NCBI GenBank assembly: GCA_028583605.1
Contig: CM053336.1
Location: forward strand, 27,386,312 to 27,450,311
DNA from: Dastarcus helophoroides
Lineage: Eukaryota; Arthropoda; Insecta; Coleoptera; Bothrideridae
Direction of reading: 5' to 3'
DNA: 64,000 bases
The notes under the pieces were generated by a model. The model was given only the letters and a program-made list of their open reading frames with translations. It was not told where the DNA came from and searched no databases. Position numbers and translations under genes: made by a program. This document shows, piece after piece, positions 52,986 to 64,000 of this stretch (position 1 is the stretch's first letter; each line of letters opens with the position of its first letter).

Positions 52986-54050
52986 ACTTTGGGTATTTTC
53001 TTTTATTTTTTGATAATTTTGATGTTTTCAAATATTTCTAAAATGTCTTAAAGTTTTTTTACTATTTTTCAAATTTGCAACTCTTTTTAAAATATCGAAT
53101 TTTTCAAAAGATTTACATTTCTGGAAATTTTTTATTGAACATATTTGCTTTTTTAATGAAAATGTCGACATTTTTTAAAATTTTCACTATTAAAATTTTA
53201 AGTCAAAATACGCATGTTAAAATTTCGACTTTTTCGAAAATTTGAATATTTTTGAAAGTTGTGTTTTTTAAAAATTTTGAATTAATTTGACGAAATTTTT
53301 AATTTTCTATATTTTATAAAAAGCTTCAGTGTTTTTGAGAATTCCGATTTTTATAAAATGTGGTAATTTTTACAAAATTTTGCCTGACTTAAGAAGAATT
53401 TTATCAAAATTTCGAAATATTTCGAAAAACATGAATTTTTTTGAAAATTTTTGTTATAATCTTGTTTTTTTCAATTTTTTCAAAATGTCTTAAAGTTTTT
53501 TACTATTTTTCAAATTTGCAACTCTTTAAAATATCGAATTTTTCAAAATTTTTACATTTTTGTAAAATTTTATTAAAAATTTTTTCTTTTTTATGAAAAT
53601 GTCGATTTTTTAAAATTTTGACTATTAAAATTTTAAATCAAAATACGCATGTTAAAATTTCGACTTTTTCGAAAATTTGAATATTTTTGAAAGTTGTTTT
53701 TTTAAAAATTTTGAATTAATTAGACGAAATTTTTAATTTTCTATATTTTGTAGAAAACTTCAGTGCTTTTGAGAATTTCGATTTTTATAAAATGTGGCAA
53801 TTTTTACAAAATTTTGCCTGACTTGAGAATTTTATCAAAATTTCAAAACATTTCGAAAAACATGATTTTTTTTTTTAATTTTTGTTATAATTTAGAATTT
53901 TATCAAAATTTCGAAATATTTCGAAAAACATGAATTTTTTAAAAAAAAATTTTTATTATTTCGATTTTTGCAAATATTTTTAAAATGTTTTAAAGTTGTT
54001 TACCATTTTTCAAATTTGCAACTCTTTTTAAAACATGGCATTTTTCAGAA
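52986..54050 (+). repeat. ~440 bp satellite array, inverted (T-strand)
   Basis: The same monomer as 48440-50945 in reverse complement: TTTACAAAATTTTGCCTGAC at about 53380 and 53804 (spacing ~424), with CGAAATATTTCGAAAAACATGAA and AAAATACGCATGTTAAAATTTCG words. The two arrays form a giant inverted repeat with ~2 kb between them. Confidence 0.85.
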
Positions 54051-55540
54051 TTTTTACATTTTTGGACATCTTTTTATTTGAAGAAAAATGGTAATTTTGA
54101 CCAAAGTAAATATTTTTAAAATATGGTAAAAATTTTGAAAAAAGCCAATATTTCAAAAGGAGAAAATCTTGAAATGTCAAGAATTGCAAAATATCGAAAT
54201 GTTCAAAAAGAAAATCGAAATTAAAAAAAAAAAAATTCAAGACAATCGGGAAATTTTACAGGATGCTGAAATTTTTAAGAAAAATTTAAATTTTTGTATT
54301 AAAAAACGAAATTATTAAAAAAGTCAAACTTTTTAATGCCGTTTTAATATAATATAAAAAAATATAATTCTGAACAAGTAAGCATTTAAAAAACAAAATT
54401 CGAAATTTTGAGAAATAGCCATCATTTTCAAAAATACCTGAGATTTAAAAAATGTGATTTGAAACGACCTTAATTTTTAAAGAGGTTGAAATTTTAAAGT
54501 GGTCAGAATTTAAAAAAAATTGACAATTAAAAAAGATCGAAATTTTCAACAAAAATTCGAAAATTTTGGATTTTCAAAAACCAAAGAGATTTTAAAAATG
54601 TCGAAATTTATAAAAAGAAACCACATACAATTTTTAAAAACATAGAAATATTTTCAAAAAATTAAGTCAAGTTTTTGAAAAATGTTGAAATTTTTATAAA
54701 AAATTAAAATTTTCAGGAAGAAATTTCAATTTTTAAATGAAAAATCAAAATTTCGAAAAAATTTGAACTTTTTTAGAAAGTCAGACTAGATTATCAAATT
54801 TTGAATTTTTTTAGAGTTTTACTGATTTTTAAAAAGAGATATTTTTAAAAACAAAATTCTCAAAAAATTCCAAATTTTTGAAAATAATGGAAATTTTAAA
54901 AAGCAGATAAATTCTGAAAAAATATTAAAATTTTTAATAATCGAAATTTTGAATATCGACTTTTTTATAAAGAGTTTAAATTTTCAATAAAAAGTCGAGC
55001 TTTCCAAAAAGGTGAATATTTTACAAAACTTGAATTTTGTAAAAAATCGTTTAAGTCGAAGATTACGTTTGAAGAATAAAATGTTCGAACAAGGAGGATA
55101 TTTCGAAAATACACACATACATTGGAGAAAGTTAAAATTAAACTCAAAATTCTAAAAAAAAATACTTTGATTTTTAATATTTATAAAAAATGTTCGAATT
55201 TTCGATAAAAAAAGAAAGTCCGGATTTGGAAAAAAAACGTTCAAATTTCGAGAAAAAACTAAAATGTATAAAAATAAAATTTGGTCTAATGCAAAATGTT
55301 AGAAAAGATTCAATGTTTCTTAAAAAATTTGAAATTTATAATCTAAATATGGAATTTTGATAAAAATTTTTATTTTCTGGTAGTACTTATTAAGATTTTC
55401 TCACTCAAATACTGACAACTTCTAAAATATTCCACATTTGGAAATTAAATTCTAAATTTTGAGAATCCTGTTTCTGGTTTTAATTTGGAAATTTTTATTT
55501 TTAACTTGAAAATTGGTCTGTTTTAAAAAATGTTTTGCTC
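54051..55540 (-). repeat. Satellite-like block, A-strand orientation
   Basis: AAATTTTxAAAAAGTCGAAA words after an orientation change near 54050. No gene supported. Confidence 0.75.
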
Positions 55541-55790
55541 TAAAAATTTCGAAACATCGATGTTTCAGCATCGATGGTAAAACATAAAAAATATCGATAC
55601 ATCGTTCAGTTTACAAATGATTTTTGAAAAATCGATGTATCGTATCGCGATAGAATCAGCTCTTGCTTAGAATAAGTATTTTTGGTACAAATGACCATAC
55701 AAGTTTGTAACTAGTCGCTTGATGGCAGCAGTGTACATTTACCAAACGGATGCTGAAATTATAGGCCGCAGTTATACAAACAATAATATT
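55541..55790. repeat. ATCGATG-rich repeat, copy 2
   Basis: GAAACATCGATGTTTCAGCA, then ATATCGATACATCG and AATCGATGTATCGTATCGCG: a cluster of palindromic ATCGAT words related to 27655-27780. It is followed by 100 bp of ordinary sequence (GGCAGCAGTGTACATTTACC). Possible hAT-derived end; no transposase. Confidence 0.45.
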
Positions 55791-57760
55791 ATTTGAAAAT
55801 TCATAGTTTGGATATTTTTATTTGGCAATATAAAAAAAAAAAAAAATTTGAAAGAAAAATGAGAATTTTTAGAAAATATTTTCGAGTATTAATTTAAAAA
55901 CTCGAAAACATAAATGAATTTTTTATTGTTTATTTAATATTTTAAAGAAAATTCTTATCTATCAAGATTTCTAGTATGAACTTCAAATTTTGGGTTTGTT
56001 TAAGACAACTTTTTTACATAATTTTCCACTTTTTGAACTTTTAATTTTGTTAATTTCGTATTTTAATTCAAAACCTCTGGAGAAAGTCGAAATTTTTATA
56101 AAAAAGATGAACATTTCCCGGAATAGATCAATATTCAAGTTAAAAATAAAAATTTCCCAATCAAAACCTAAACAGAATTCTCAAAATTTTAAACTTAATT
56201 TCCAAATTTGAAATATTTGAAAGGTTTTCAATCTTTAAGTAAGTAAATCTTCATACCTACTACCAGAAATTATAAATTTTTACCAAAATTCCTTGTTTGA
56301 ATTTGAAAATTGCATACTTTTTAATTTAAATTTTTTTTTGGAAATCTATAATCTTTCCTATAATTTTGTATTAAACCAAATATTATTTTAATAAATTTCA
56401 TTTTTTCCCAAACTTTTTTTTTCTAAATCCGGACTTTAATCTTGAATTTTTATCGAAAATTCGAACATCTTATACAAAGATTTCAGATTGAAGTGAAAAT
56501 TTTTAGAATTTTGCGTTTAGCTTTTAAATGTTAAAGTTTTTCTTCCATGGATGTCCATGATTTCGATATGTCTGCTTTGTCTAAAAAATTTAAACTTTAA
56601 ATGTACTCTTTGGCTCAAAAAACTTTTTTAGAAATTTCGTCGTTTTCAAAATATCCACTTTTCAGAAATCTTGACTTTTTATTGAACAATTTAACTTCTT
56701 ATGAAAATGTCTATATTTTTAAAATTTTTGACTATTAAAATCTTTAATATTTTTTTTCTAAATGGGTCTGTTTTTTAAAATTTCTAATTTTTCGAAAATT
56801 TAGAATTTTTTTTTGAATTCTGAAAATTTTGAATTATGTGATTTTTGAGTCTTTGAAAATTACTGAGACTGAAAGCTCCGCTTTTTTAAAAGTTTGGCAT
56901 TTTCGCAAAATTTAATCTCACTTTTTAAAAAGTTTGAGTTTCCTTAAAGAATTTGGGGAATTTGGATTTTTTTTTGAAAATTTTAATTTTTTATGACAAT
57001 TTCAATATTATTCAAAATTTCGACTTTTAATTTCTTTCAAATGTTAATTTTTTTTCAAAATTGTGGCTTTTTTAAAAATTTCGATATTTTTAAAATCTCT
57101 ATTTTTTAAAATTCCAAAATTTGTAATTTTCTAAATATTTCACTCTTCGACAAAAAATTTCGAAACTTTTTAGAAATTTCAATGTTTTTTAAATTGTAGA
57201 TAATTTGTTTTTATTTTGACTTTATTATAAAATTTCAACTATTTTAAAAATTCAGATTTTATCAAATGACATTTTTTATTAAATTTCACTTATTTTTAAA
57301 ATTTTTGGCTACTTCTCAAAATTTAGAATTTTTCGTTAAATTTCGAGATTTTCAGAATTATATTTTTTTAAATTAAGTTAGAACCACTTTTTAAAAGGTT
57401 TGACTTTTTTTAAAAATTTCGTTTTTTCGTAAAAAAAATGAAATTTTCCGAAAGACATCTTTTAAAACTTTCCAATTGCCTTGAAAATATCGACTTTATT
57501 TTTAAAGATTTCGATATTTTTCAATGCTCAACATTATTTCAAAATTTTGTACTACTTTTCAGTTTCGACCTTTTTTAAAAATCTTTACTTTTATCAAAAT
57601 TACAATTTATCTTCAAACCACTTTACCACTTTAAGAATTTCACTTTTTATTGAAAACTTGATTTTTTTAAATCTCCTTCAAAAGCTTGTCTTGAAATTTT
57701 TTAATATTTTTTAGAATTTCCACATTTTTGGAAATCGTTTTATTGGAAAATTTGATTTTT
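55791..57760 (+). repeat. Long dispersed AT-rich unit, copy 3
   Basis: Same landmark order as copies at 27781 and 50950 (CGAGTATTAATTT..ACTCGAAAACAT near 55890, ACCTACTACCAGAAATTATA near 56252, ACTTTAATCTTGAATTTTTA near 56433). It lacks the inserted 105 bp repeat. No gene. Confidence 0.7.
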
Positions 57761-58750
57761 TATGAAAATGTCGATATTTTTCTAAATTTCGACTATTGAA
57801 ATTTCGATTCAAAATTTGTCTGTTAAAATTCCGATTTTATCAAAAATTTAAAATTTTTTGAAAATTGCTTTTTTAAAAGATTTTCAATTTTTCTATAACT
57901 AGTGCGACTCGAAATTTTTTTTAAATTTAATGTTTTCTCCAAACTTTGCTTGTTTTAAATTCTGATTTGTATAAAGTTTGGCATTTTTACAAAATTTTGC
58001 CTGACACTTTAAAAAGGGGTTTAGGGACTTTTTAAAAAAACCTGAATTTTTTATGAAAATTTCAAATTTTCAAAATTCAGGCTTTCTTTGAATTTCCGAA
58101 GTTCCTCAAAATTTAAAGTTCTTGTTCAAAATTTTAACTATTTTAAAAATGTTGACATTTCTTAGAATTTTTTAGAACTTCCACTTTTTGGGAAATCTTT
58201 TTATTATAAAATTTGACTTTTTACGAAAATGTCGATATTATTCTAAATTGTGACTTAAAATTTTGATTCAAAATTTGTCTGTTAAAATTCCTATTTTTTC
58301 AAAAATGTAAAATGTTTTGAAAATTGCTTTTTTAAAAGATTTTCAATTTTTTTTTAACTAGTGCGACTCGAAATTTTTTTAAAATTTAATGTTTTCTCCA
58401 AACTTTGCCTGTTTTAAATTCTGATTTGTATAAAGTTTGGCATTTTTACAAAATTTTGCCTGACACTTTAAAAAAGGCTTTTATGGACTTTTAAAAAAAA
58501 CCTGAATTTTTTATGAAAATTTTAAATTTTCAAAATTTAGGCTTTCTTCAAATTTCCAAAGTTTCTCAAAATTTTAAATTCTTTTTCTAAATTTTAAAAT
58601 TTTTATTTTATTTACTATTTTTTAGAATTTCCACATTTTTGGACATCTTTTTATTATAAAATTTGACTTGATATGGAAATGTCGATGTTTTTCATAATTT
58701 TGACTATTTTAAAAATTTTGACATTTTTTCCTATTTTTTAAAATTTCCAC
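57761..58750 (+). repeat. ~459 bp tandem duplication (T-strand)
   Basis: AAAATTTTGCCTGACACTTT recurs at about 57991 and 58450. AACCTGAATTTTTTATGAAA and ACTAGTGCGACTCGAAATTT recur with the same spacing. Two units, related to the 440 bp monomer family. Confidence 0.85.
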
Positions 58751-58751
58751 A

Positions 58752-60053
58752 TGCTCACTTGCCAATATCCACTTTTCAAGTCCATAGTTGAAAATCAGGT
58801 GGACCCAGACAGGGTTGTTAGGGTGTCATCAATTCTTGACAAGGGGTAGCTGTCCTTCTTAGTGACGTCGTTTAATTTCCGATAGTCGACACAGAATCTT
58901 GTTGACCCATCCTTCTTTGTAACCAAGACTACAGTTGAAGACCATAGACTCATCAATGACTCCATCCTTCATCATCTTCTTAACCAGTTCCACGACTTCC
59001 TCTTGCTTGGCCACCGATAATTTCCTAGGGGGTTGACGAATAGGTGTTACATCGCCGGTGTTGGTTTTGTGTCGAACTAGGTCCGTCTTTCCTAAATTTT
59101 GGTCTCCATCGGTAAAAACGCTGTGGTTTTTCTTAAAAAATGATCTAGCCATAACTACTTCTTCCTTGGACAAGTGTTTCAAGTCCACTTCCATCTTAAC
59201 TTGCTCAATCTTCGCTTCCTGCACTGGCGCACAAATGTCACCCAAGGAGCTTATTGAGGCTACAGGAGTACAGACTGCCAGAGTACTACCCTTCTTGATT
59301 GAGCGAGCTGTTGGATACACGTTGGCAACTCTCACAGGTACCTTATGAGATGTTTTAACCACGTATCTCGCCACTAGTAAATTCTTGGAAATGTCAAAAG
59401 TCGGTTCCACTAATCCAACGCAGCAGCCCAAATCTCCTTCCATCACAGCTATAACGGTCTTCTCGATGCTTTCCTGCACCACAGCTGTTTCGCAGGCAAA
59501 CAGTCTTACCTCCTTTGGAGTGTCCTTTGGTGTTGTCAGAACAAGCTTTTCATTTCCAATCCTTAAAATGTTCTGCGCTGGATCGAAAGTCAAGCCATAT
59601 TGCCTGATTACGTCCATCCCCAGAATCAGCTCGTCTTCGATATCTGCCACCAACACCCGATGCAAAATCTGCAGCTTTCCCCAGACCAATCATAAGGTCT
59701 GCCTCTCCTATAATTGGCGCAGTATCTCCCGTAACTGTTGTGAAAACCATTCCTTGCGACAGTACCTTCGGTTGCGACGGTAGAATGTTCCTTCGTGCCA
59801 AAGTAACCATGGCGCCTGTGTCCACTGTTGCCTGCACATTTCTTCCATCTACGCTGGCTGCCACTACCAAACTTTCCATAGTTCCTTTTATCTGTTTGAT
59901 GGAAAGAGTTTTGGGGGCTCGTTGTTCGACACCAGCCAGTGAGTGCCCCTTCCCACTGGCTGATTTTAGTTTTCGTGCTGTGGGACTTGTCGACTTCTTG
60001 GGGCTGACCTGCAGTCCTTCTTGAAGTGCCCCGGTTTGCCACAGTTGTAACAC
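58752..60053 (-). pseudogene. Gypsy-type pol: protease and start of RT
   Basis: The protease has VDTGAMVTLARRNI (catalytic Asp-Thr-Gly near 59820) and the later ELILGMDVIRQYGL block near 59620. The two are in different frames, joined near 59690. A ~190-residue connector follows, then RT blocks: TPIRQPPRKL near 59030 and, after a frameshift near 58950, [20 protein letters not shown] and a stop where Trp is expected (near 58791). The conserved catalytic YxDD block is not present, being beyond the truncation. Confidence 0.85.
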
Positions 60054-61332
60054 GTGCTTCTGTTTGATCTGCCTTTAAGAGTTCCTACCAGTTCTTGGAT
60101 GCTCGCGTCCATTTCCTTTAGGCTAGCGCTTATGTTCGCGTTCATTCCCTTCACTTCCTTCGTGTTAGCACTCATATTTGCGTTCATCTCCTTTATGGTA
60201 GCGCTCATGTTGGCAAGATCAAAGTCATTTGCAGTCTTTCGATGTCGGCCTTCCTTATTCTGCGAGACGCCCCTGGCTCTGAAACCTTGTAAGCAGCTTC
60301 AACCTCCAAAGCTCTAATCAGTGCCTTCCTTGATGTTTGGACGTTTGACAAGCATACATTCTCTGGACTTCCGAGTTTCTTATTCCTTATATGAAGATTC
60401 AACTACGTGAAGTTCTCGAAAGTCGGTTGGTGCTGTTGAATAGGCGATGTATGTCAGTCTTGTCACGTCAGCCTCGAATTCTTGCAGCGTTTCGCCACTT
60501 TTCTGCCTTCTGACTAGCAGCTGCGACTGGACAACTTGCTGCAAGTGGTGGTCTTCAAATCTTAGCTCTAACGCCCTAACTAGTTCTTCATAGTTGGCTT
60601 GTTCGTGATCAGATAGAGTTCGGAGTAATTTCAGAGCATCTCCGCGCAGGGATACCACCAATGAAGTAGCCTTTGCTTCCTGCGTCCACAGATTGGCTTA
60701 GCAGCAGCTTCGAACTGTTTTTTGTAGGTCTGGAAGGATGTTTTTTCATTAAAGGTCGGAGGATTCACCTTTTGGGAAGAACTAGCAGGTACACTTTCGG
60801 ATTCGTGTTGTGTGACTTGTCCACTTAGCAACTTCTTTATGATTTTTTCGATATTGCTGATCTTTTTCTGTGTCGTATTTTCCAAATCAAGAAGCTTGCT
60901 GTTAAATTATTCTTTTACTTCTCCAAGTTCTTCCCAGACTTCGCCAATCCCTTCTTGCATTTCTTCTCGCATTCCGGTAATTTGTTCTTTCACTTCTTTT
61001 GCAACGTCTACTTCCATTTTTTCAGTTCAGACTATAATTCTTGTTTTTCCGCATTCCCTCTCCTTTCTTCTTGTCAACTTCGTTCTTCCTCCTGTTCTTT
61101 TTCTTGTCGTCTTCGTTCTTCATCTTGTCGTCTTCGTTCTTTCTTCTGTTATTTTTCTTGTCGTCTTCGTTCTTCCTCCTGTTCTTTTAGTTGTCGTCTT
61201 CGTTCTTGCTTCTGTTCTTTTTCCTGTCTTCTTTGTTCCTCCTTTTCTTTTTTTTTCCTCTTTGTCTTTAAACATTGCTAATAACGCTTGCAATTGTTGT
61301 TCCATTTTGGCCGATTTTAATCTCGTATCCAT
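59966..61332 (-). pseudogene. Gypsy-type gag
   Basis: The first ATG after the primer site (61332-61330) starts MDTRLKSAKMEQQLQALLAM. A Glu/Gln/Arg-rich coiled region then runs in a shifted frame (about 61260-61060), built of ~27-30 base repeats coding for ERRRQ and KEQEEE. A capsid-like part follows in two frames (60885-60631 and 60661-60380; LKLLRTLSDHEQ). An MSA-N repeat region and a single zinc knuckle CYNCGKPGHFKKDC (near 60040) end it. At least three frame changes and one stop break it. Confidence 0.8.
61060..61260 (-). repeat. Short tandem repeats in gag (Glu/Gln/Arg coding)
   Basis: Imperfect units of CTTCGTTCTTCCTCCTGTTC-type sequence with TTGTCGT linkers, repeated about six times. 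Length instability here probably caused the local frameshifts. Confidence 0.7.
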
Positions 61333-61464
61333 AAAGCGTAGCGGAATGTTCAAGATTTTACTTGACGCGCCTCGTTTAAACTATTAACCAGTTCAAAACG
61401 TCCGAGATAAAGTTCACTGCGGGAACACTCAGTGAATTTCTCGGTAATAAAACACAATAATAAT

Positions 61465-61480
61465 CTCGCTTCTGACACCA
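61465..61480 (-). other. tRNA primer-binding site of the Gypsy-type element
   Basis: TGGTGTCAGAAGCGAG on the minus strand, two bases inside the LTR. It starts with the TGG expected for pairing to a tRNA CCA end. The tRNA cannot be named with certainty; similar sites are often assigned to leucine tRNA. Confidence 0.7.
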
Positions 61481-61482
61481 GA

Positions 61483-61837
61483 TGTTACGGGGTTATCGGT
61501 TCGAATTGAGTATTAAACACGTGTTGAATAATACCCACTTTATTATTAAACTTAACTCGGATCACCACAACTGAACAATTAAGTCACTACTAACTCACTA
61601 CTGCACTGACTCTAATTGACTCTAACTTATTGCCTCGAGGGAAAGCTGACCGCCTTATATAGTTTTGGCTCCCGGGTTCTAGAAAAATCACGCAGATAAG
61701 GCTTATCGTTTGCCAAAATTTCTGGAACGCTTATCTGCCGTTTGTTTCGTTATCGCGGCCGCTTTCTCCTTATCAGATTTGTCTAGAAACTTTTCTTACG
61801 CACTAAATTCTATTCTATCTATTTACATTGCGTTACA
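61483..61837 (-). repeat. 5' LTR of the Gypsy-type element
   Basis: 355 bp bounded by TGTAACGC and CCGTAACA (TG..CA) in minus orientation. It contains TATATAAGG (61661-61653) and, about 110 bases downstream, AATAAA (61544-61539), fitting U3-R-U5 order. Only one LTR is in the window. Confidence 0.8.
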
Positions 61838-62270
61838 ATATCAATAATGGTATGTATAAGTTGACGGCTAATGAAAGTTGCCCAAAATCCAAAAATTTAA
61901 CAGTCTCAGCTTTTCCGCCTTAATATAATAATAGAATAGCCCTTTATAACAGTCGCAAAAGTTTAAATATGCTCTCTGTAACCTTAAATAAACACCTGTT
62001 TTGCGTATGATACGAGCCCCTTGCCATTTCAGTTGGCCCACCTTAAGACTTATCAGAAATTTCTCTTTGGGGTGAAAAAAATAAAATGAAATAATCGAAC
62101 TCCAAATTGTTTATTCTTTTAACAGTATTTTTAATACATTGTAATCACATTAGATAAATAAAGCTGATAATTACCACAAAATTTAAACAAATAGAAAAAA
62201 TGTGAACAACTACGTTAAATTAAGAAAACAACAATTTTATTATTTACCACTCGGTAACATCTCCTTTATT
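61838..62270. other. Region between LTR and Tc1 remnant
   Basis: Ordinary AT-rich sequence with no domain-bearing frame. The stretch after about 62030 (GGCCCACCTTAAGACTTATC) is probably the terminal non-coding part of the Tc1 remnant, whose end I cannot define. Confidence 0.4.
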
Positions 62271-63015
62271 TTATATAACAGCTAAAATTCGTTGAGGCAT
62301 GGTATTAACCAAATCTTGGCAAAATTTTGGTGTAAAAGAATCCCATATTTCTTGAAGCCTTTGGTTCAGTTCAGGGATTGTTCGTGCATGATGTTTTCGT
62401 AGCACCTTTTTCATCTCGTGCCATAAAGTTTCTATGGGTGATAAATCCGGAATACTAAAAATCCATTTCAAAGGTGGTATGGTATGGTCTTTCATCCATT
62501 TTAAGCTTCTTTTAGAGGTGTGGCATGCTGCGCCGTCTTGTTGAAACACGAACTCTTAGCCGGATGTCAAAAATTCTTTCATGACCAGTAAAAGTGCTTC
62601 TTCTAAAATGGACAAGTATTTGTTTGTATGAAGTTTTCCTACTCTTCTTGACGACATGCTATCCCACACCATGGCAGATGCAGGAAATTTACTTTTATTT
62701 TGGGGCAGTCGGGATAGAACGCCTCATTTATTTTTTCGAATAACTCTACTCCGACTGTATTAAATACAAACTTCGAATCGTGCCTCATCGCTCCATTCTA
62801 TTGCATGCCATTGCTGAAATACTCAATCCGTATATTCTTTTGCCCATCTTAACCTATTTTTCTTTCGATGTGGTGTTAAAAGTGATTTTTGCTTTAGCCT
62901 AATGCAAAATTGTCATTCTCAGTTCTAGAAGTTTGGGGTTTTTATTGAGAAACACAGCTTATAAGTCCCAAATCCCAATTTATGAGCTTCTCTGCGAGCT
63001 GTTGATATAGAAATA
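62271..63015 (-). pseudogene. Tc1-type (DD34E) transposase remnant
   Basis: The last 93 codons are intact: FQQDGAACHTSKRSLKW, then IPDLSPIETLWHEMKK, with 34 residues between catalytic Asp and Glu. Upstream, in broken frames, are SAMVWDSMSSRRVG, the first catalytic Asp in WSDEARFEV (near 62800) and part of an HTH (STARREAHKLGFGTYK near 62980). Stops lie just before FVFQQD and in the middle. A second pogo-type element begins at 63016 inside the HTH region. Confidence 0.85.
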
Positions 63016-63027
63016 GGGGGAAGTTCC

Positions 63028-63263
63028 CTAGTGACGGACACTTAAGGTATTTAAACAATAAAAAAAAACTGTTTCAACAAATTAAGCTTTAATAATGAAA
63101 TTATTTTAATAACAAAATATAAAATCAAATTAAATTAACAAAACTTATAACTCTGCTTAAACATAAGAACAATCTTAAATCAAACTTTGACAGTAAAAAA
63201 ATAAATCTCAGCAAATGGCACCTAGTACCGGACGGACTTTACTTCAAACCCTTAGTACCGGAC
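63028..63263. repeat. pogo-2 subterminal repeats
   Basis: CTAGTGACGGAC (63028-63039), CTAGTACCGGAC (63222-63233) and TTAGTACCGGAC (63252-63263). Their position parallels the GGCCAACAAC repeats of pogo-1, but the sequence is unrelated. Confidence 0.65.
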
Positions 63264-63267
63264 ATCT

Positions 63268-64000
63268 TCAACCCATCGTACATCGATCGCATATGTAGCA
63301 TTCTGAACATTCAGGGATATCTGCACATGCTTCATGTGCCCATCCACGGCAGCTGGAGCACTGTATCCAGTCTTCAATGTGATCCTCTAAGCAAACTACG
63401 CAAATAGTTCTCGTGTCAGATGTTTCAGCCAACGATGTCTTTGTCTTTGCTTTATTTCCGCTATTCCCTTTGGCTTTTACTCCTTTGGTCTGTTTCCATT
63501 TCTCTTTCATTGCTGTCCTAAATTTATTTCCCACTGCTTTATTTTTCTCGTTAACGTTTTTTTCATTTTCTTTCTCCTCTACAAGAATTTTGTACGGTGA
63601 TCAAGTTAAAATTTCACTTTTTTCGCATTTTCTCTTTCAAGCAAGCGATCGTTTTTTTGCAGCATCCGAATATGGTGACAAATTATGGATAACCTGGACT
63701 ACATCTGGATCAAGGTTAGTCAATGGCTTGAGACTGTTGATATTTTTTTTTGAATGTAGATTGTTTAGAAGCCTCTGAGGGTCCTTGTGTGTCCATATTA
63801 ATGGACTGCTCTAAATCGCAGTTCGTCGACGAGCTGCCAGCTTCAGTTAAGTCACTGGAGGAAACAGGAACTTCTTTGCTAGTACCTGGTGCGTTTGAGA
63901 ATGTTTGTGGGTCTTCTAACGGAATGTTGGTCATATCGGCAGGTAAATAATCCAGATCAGAAAATATATCTCTATTGAATGGCTGAATTCCTGTGTATTT
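63268..64000 (-). pseudogene. pogo-type transposase C-terminus with PHD-like finger
   Basis: From the window end leftward the minus strand encodes YTGIQPFNRDIFSDLDYLPA, the usual end of pogo/DDE_1 transposases, then a Ser/Thr-rich linker (63934-63716), a broken Lys-rich segment with a TGA near 63610, and a C-terminal C4HC3 finger (CVVCLEDHIEDWIQCSSC, then WAHEAC and CYICDRC) ending at 63268. HTH and catalytic domains would lie beyond 64000. Frameshifts around 63600-63715 make it a pseudogene. Confidence 0.8.

Larger units (their letters stand above)
58751..61837 (-). mobile_element. Truncated Gypsy-type LTR retrotransposon
   Basis: Minus strand order: LTR (61837-61483), primer-binding site, gag with coiled coil and zinc knuckle, aspartic protease, and the first part of RT. 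Similarity stops abruptly at 58751, after the RT motif that follows LDLKSGYWQV, where satellite begins. RNase H, integrase and the second LTR are absent. Several frameshifts and stops in gag and pol show it is inactive. Confidence 0.88.
63016..64000 (-). mobile_element. Second pogo-type element (pogo-2), left end
   Basis: Begins GGGGGAAGTTCCCTAGTGAC next to TA (63014-63015) in the Tc1 remnant and runs off the window. It carries three subterminal copies of a TAGTACCGGAC-type word and the 3' part of a pogo-type transposase. The right end is not visible, so the TA duplication cannot be checked. Confidence 0.7.

Noticed and set aside
61120..61353. Lys/Thr/Arg-rich frame at the start of gag as the true protein
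   Set aside because: After the A-run the Glu/Gln/Arg frame is the one with coiled-coil character and in-phase repeats; the Lys/Thr frame is a slippage product.

Overview
The window is an AT-rich insect genomic segment. Spliced genes with GT..AG introns, Jockey/CR1-group, R4/Dong and Gypsy retroelements, pogo, Tc1, hAT-like and Harbinger-like DNA transposons, and a transformer/feminizer-type sex-determination gene all point to an insect. The Tra-like protein looks closest to the hymenopteran feminizer arrangement, but the order cannot be settled from the sequence alone. Most of the rest is a strand-asymmetric satellite-like sea built on the motif AAATTTCGACTTTTT and its complement. No bacterial features, rRNA, tRNA or CRISPR were found.

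Layout. 1-655: unassigned non-satellite DNA. 656-9480: satellite, including a roughly 0.95-1 kb higher-order tandem repeat. 9481-10462: an island with a TATA box and a clean first coding exon. 10463-15364: satellite. 15365-27540: a Russian doll of transposons. A decayed minus-strand LINE (called B) is interrupted by a younger LINE (A), by a 3.4 kb pogo-type element with perfect TA target duplications, and by a 330 bp Harbinger-like MITE; a plus-strand RNase H LINE fragment abuts it. 27650-33893: satellite, with a candidate non-coding exon at 30061-30268. 33894-37976: an R4/Dong-type element sitting inside a (TAA)n microsatellite. 38621-47812: the transformer-like gene. 47813-58750: satellite with ~440-460 bp monomers in opposed orientations. 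58751-61837: a truncated Gypsy-type element with one LTR. 62271-63015: a Tc1 remnant, cut by a second pogo-type element (63016 to the window end).

The main biological result is the transformer/feminizer-like gene on the plus strand. Five exons (38914-38927, 38976-39130, 45787-46036, 46153-47236, 47324-47587) join in phase to a 588-residue protein with an N-terminal conserved block, an EGxxPIFDREDI-type motif, a long Arg/Ser domain and a proline-rich C-terminus. A competing small exon at 39196-39245, or retention of the intron before it, ends the protein after about 72-88 residues. This matches the logic of sex-specific transformer splicing (full-length in females, truncated in males).

Two other points stand out. 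A ~105 bp dispersed repeat occurs in four copies, one flanked by an apparent 13 bp target duplication. Its conserved core (CUGAAGA, hairpin, GAAA, GUU, with a CTCT/AGAG outer stem) resembles a small hammerhead ribozyme. Also, both pogo-type elements encode a C-terminal PHD-like finger and carry element-specific clusters of subterminal repeats. Nearly all transposon genes here carry frameshifts or stops, so the window is mostly a transposon graveyard around one, possibly two, live genes.
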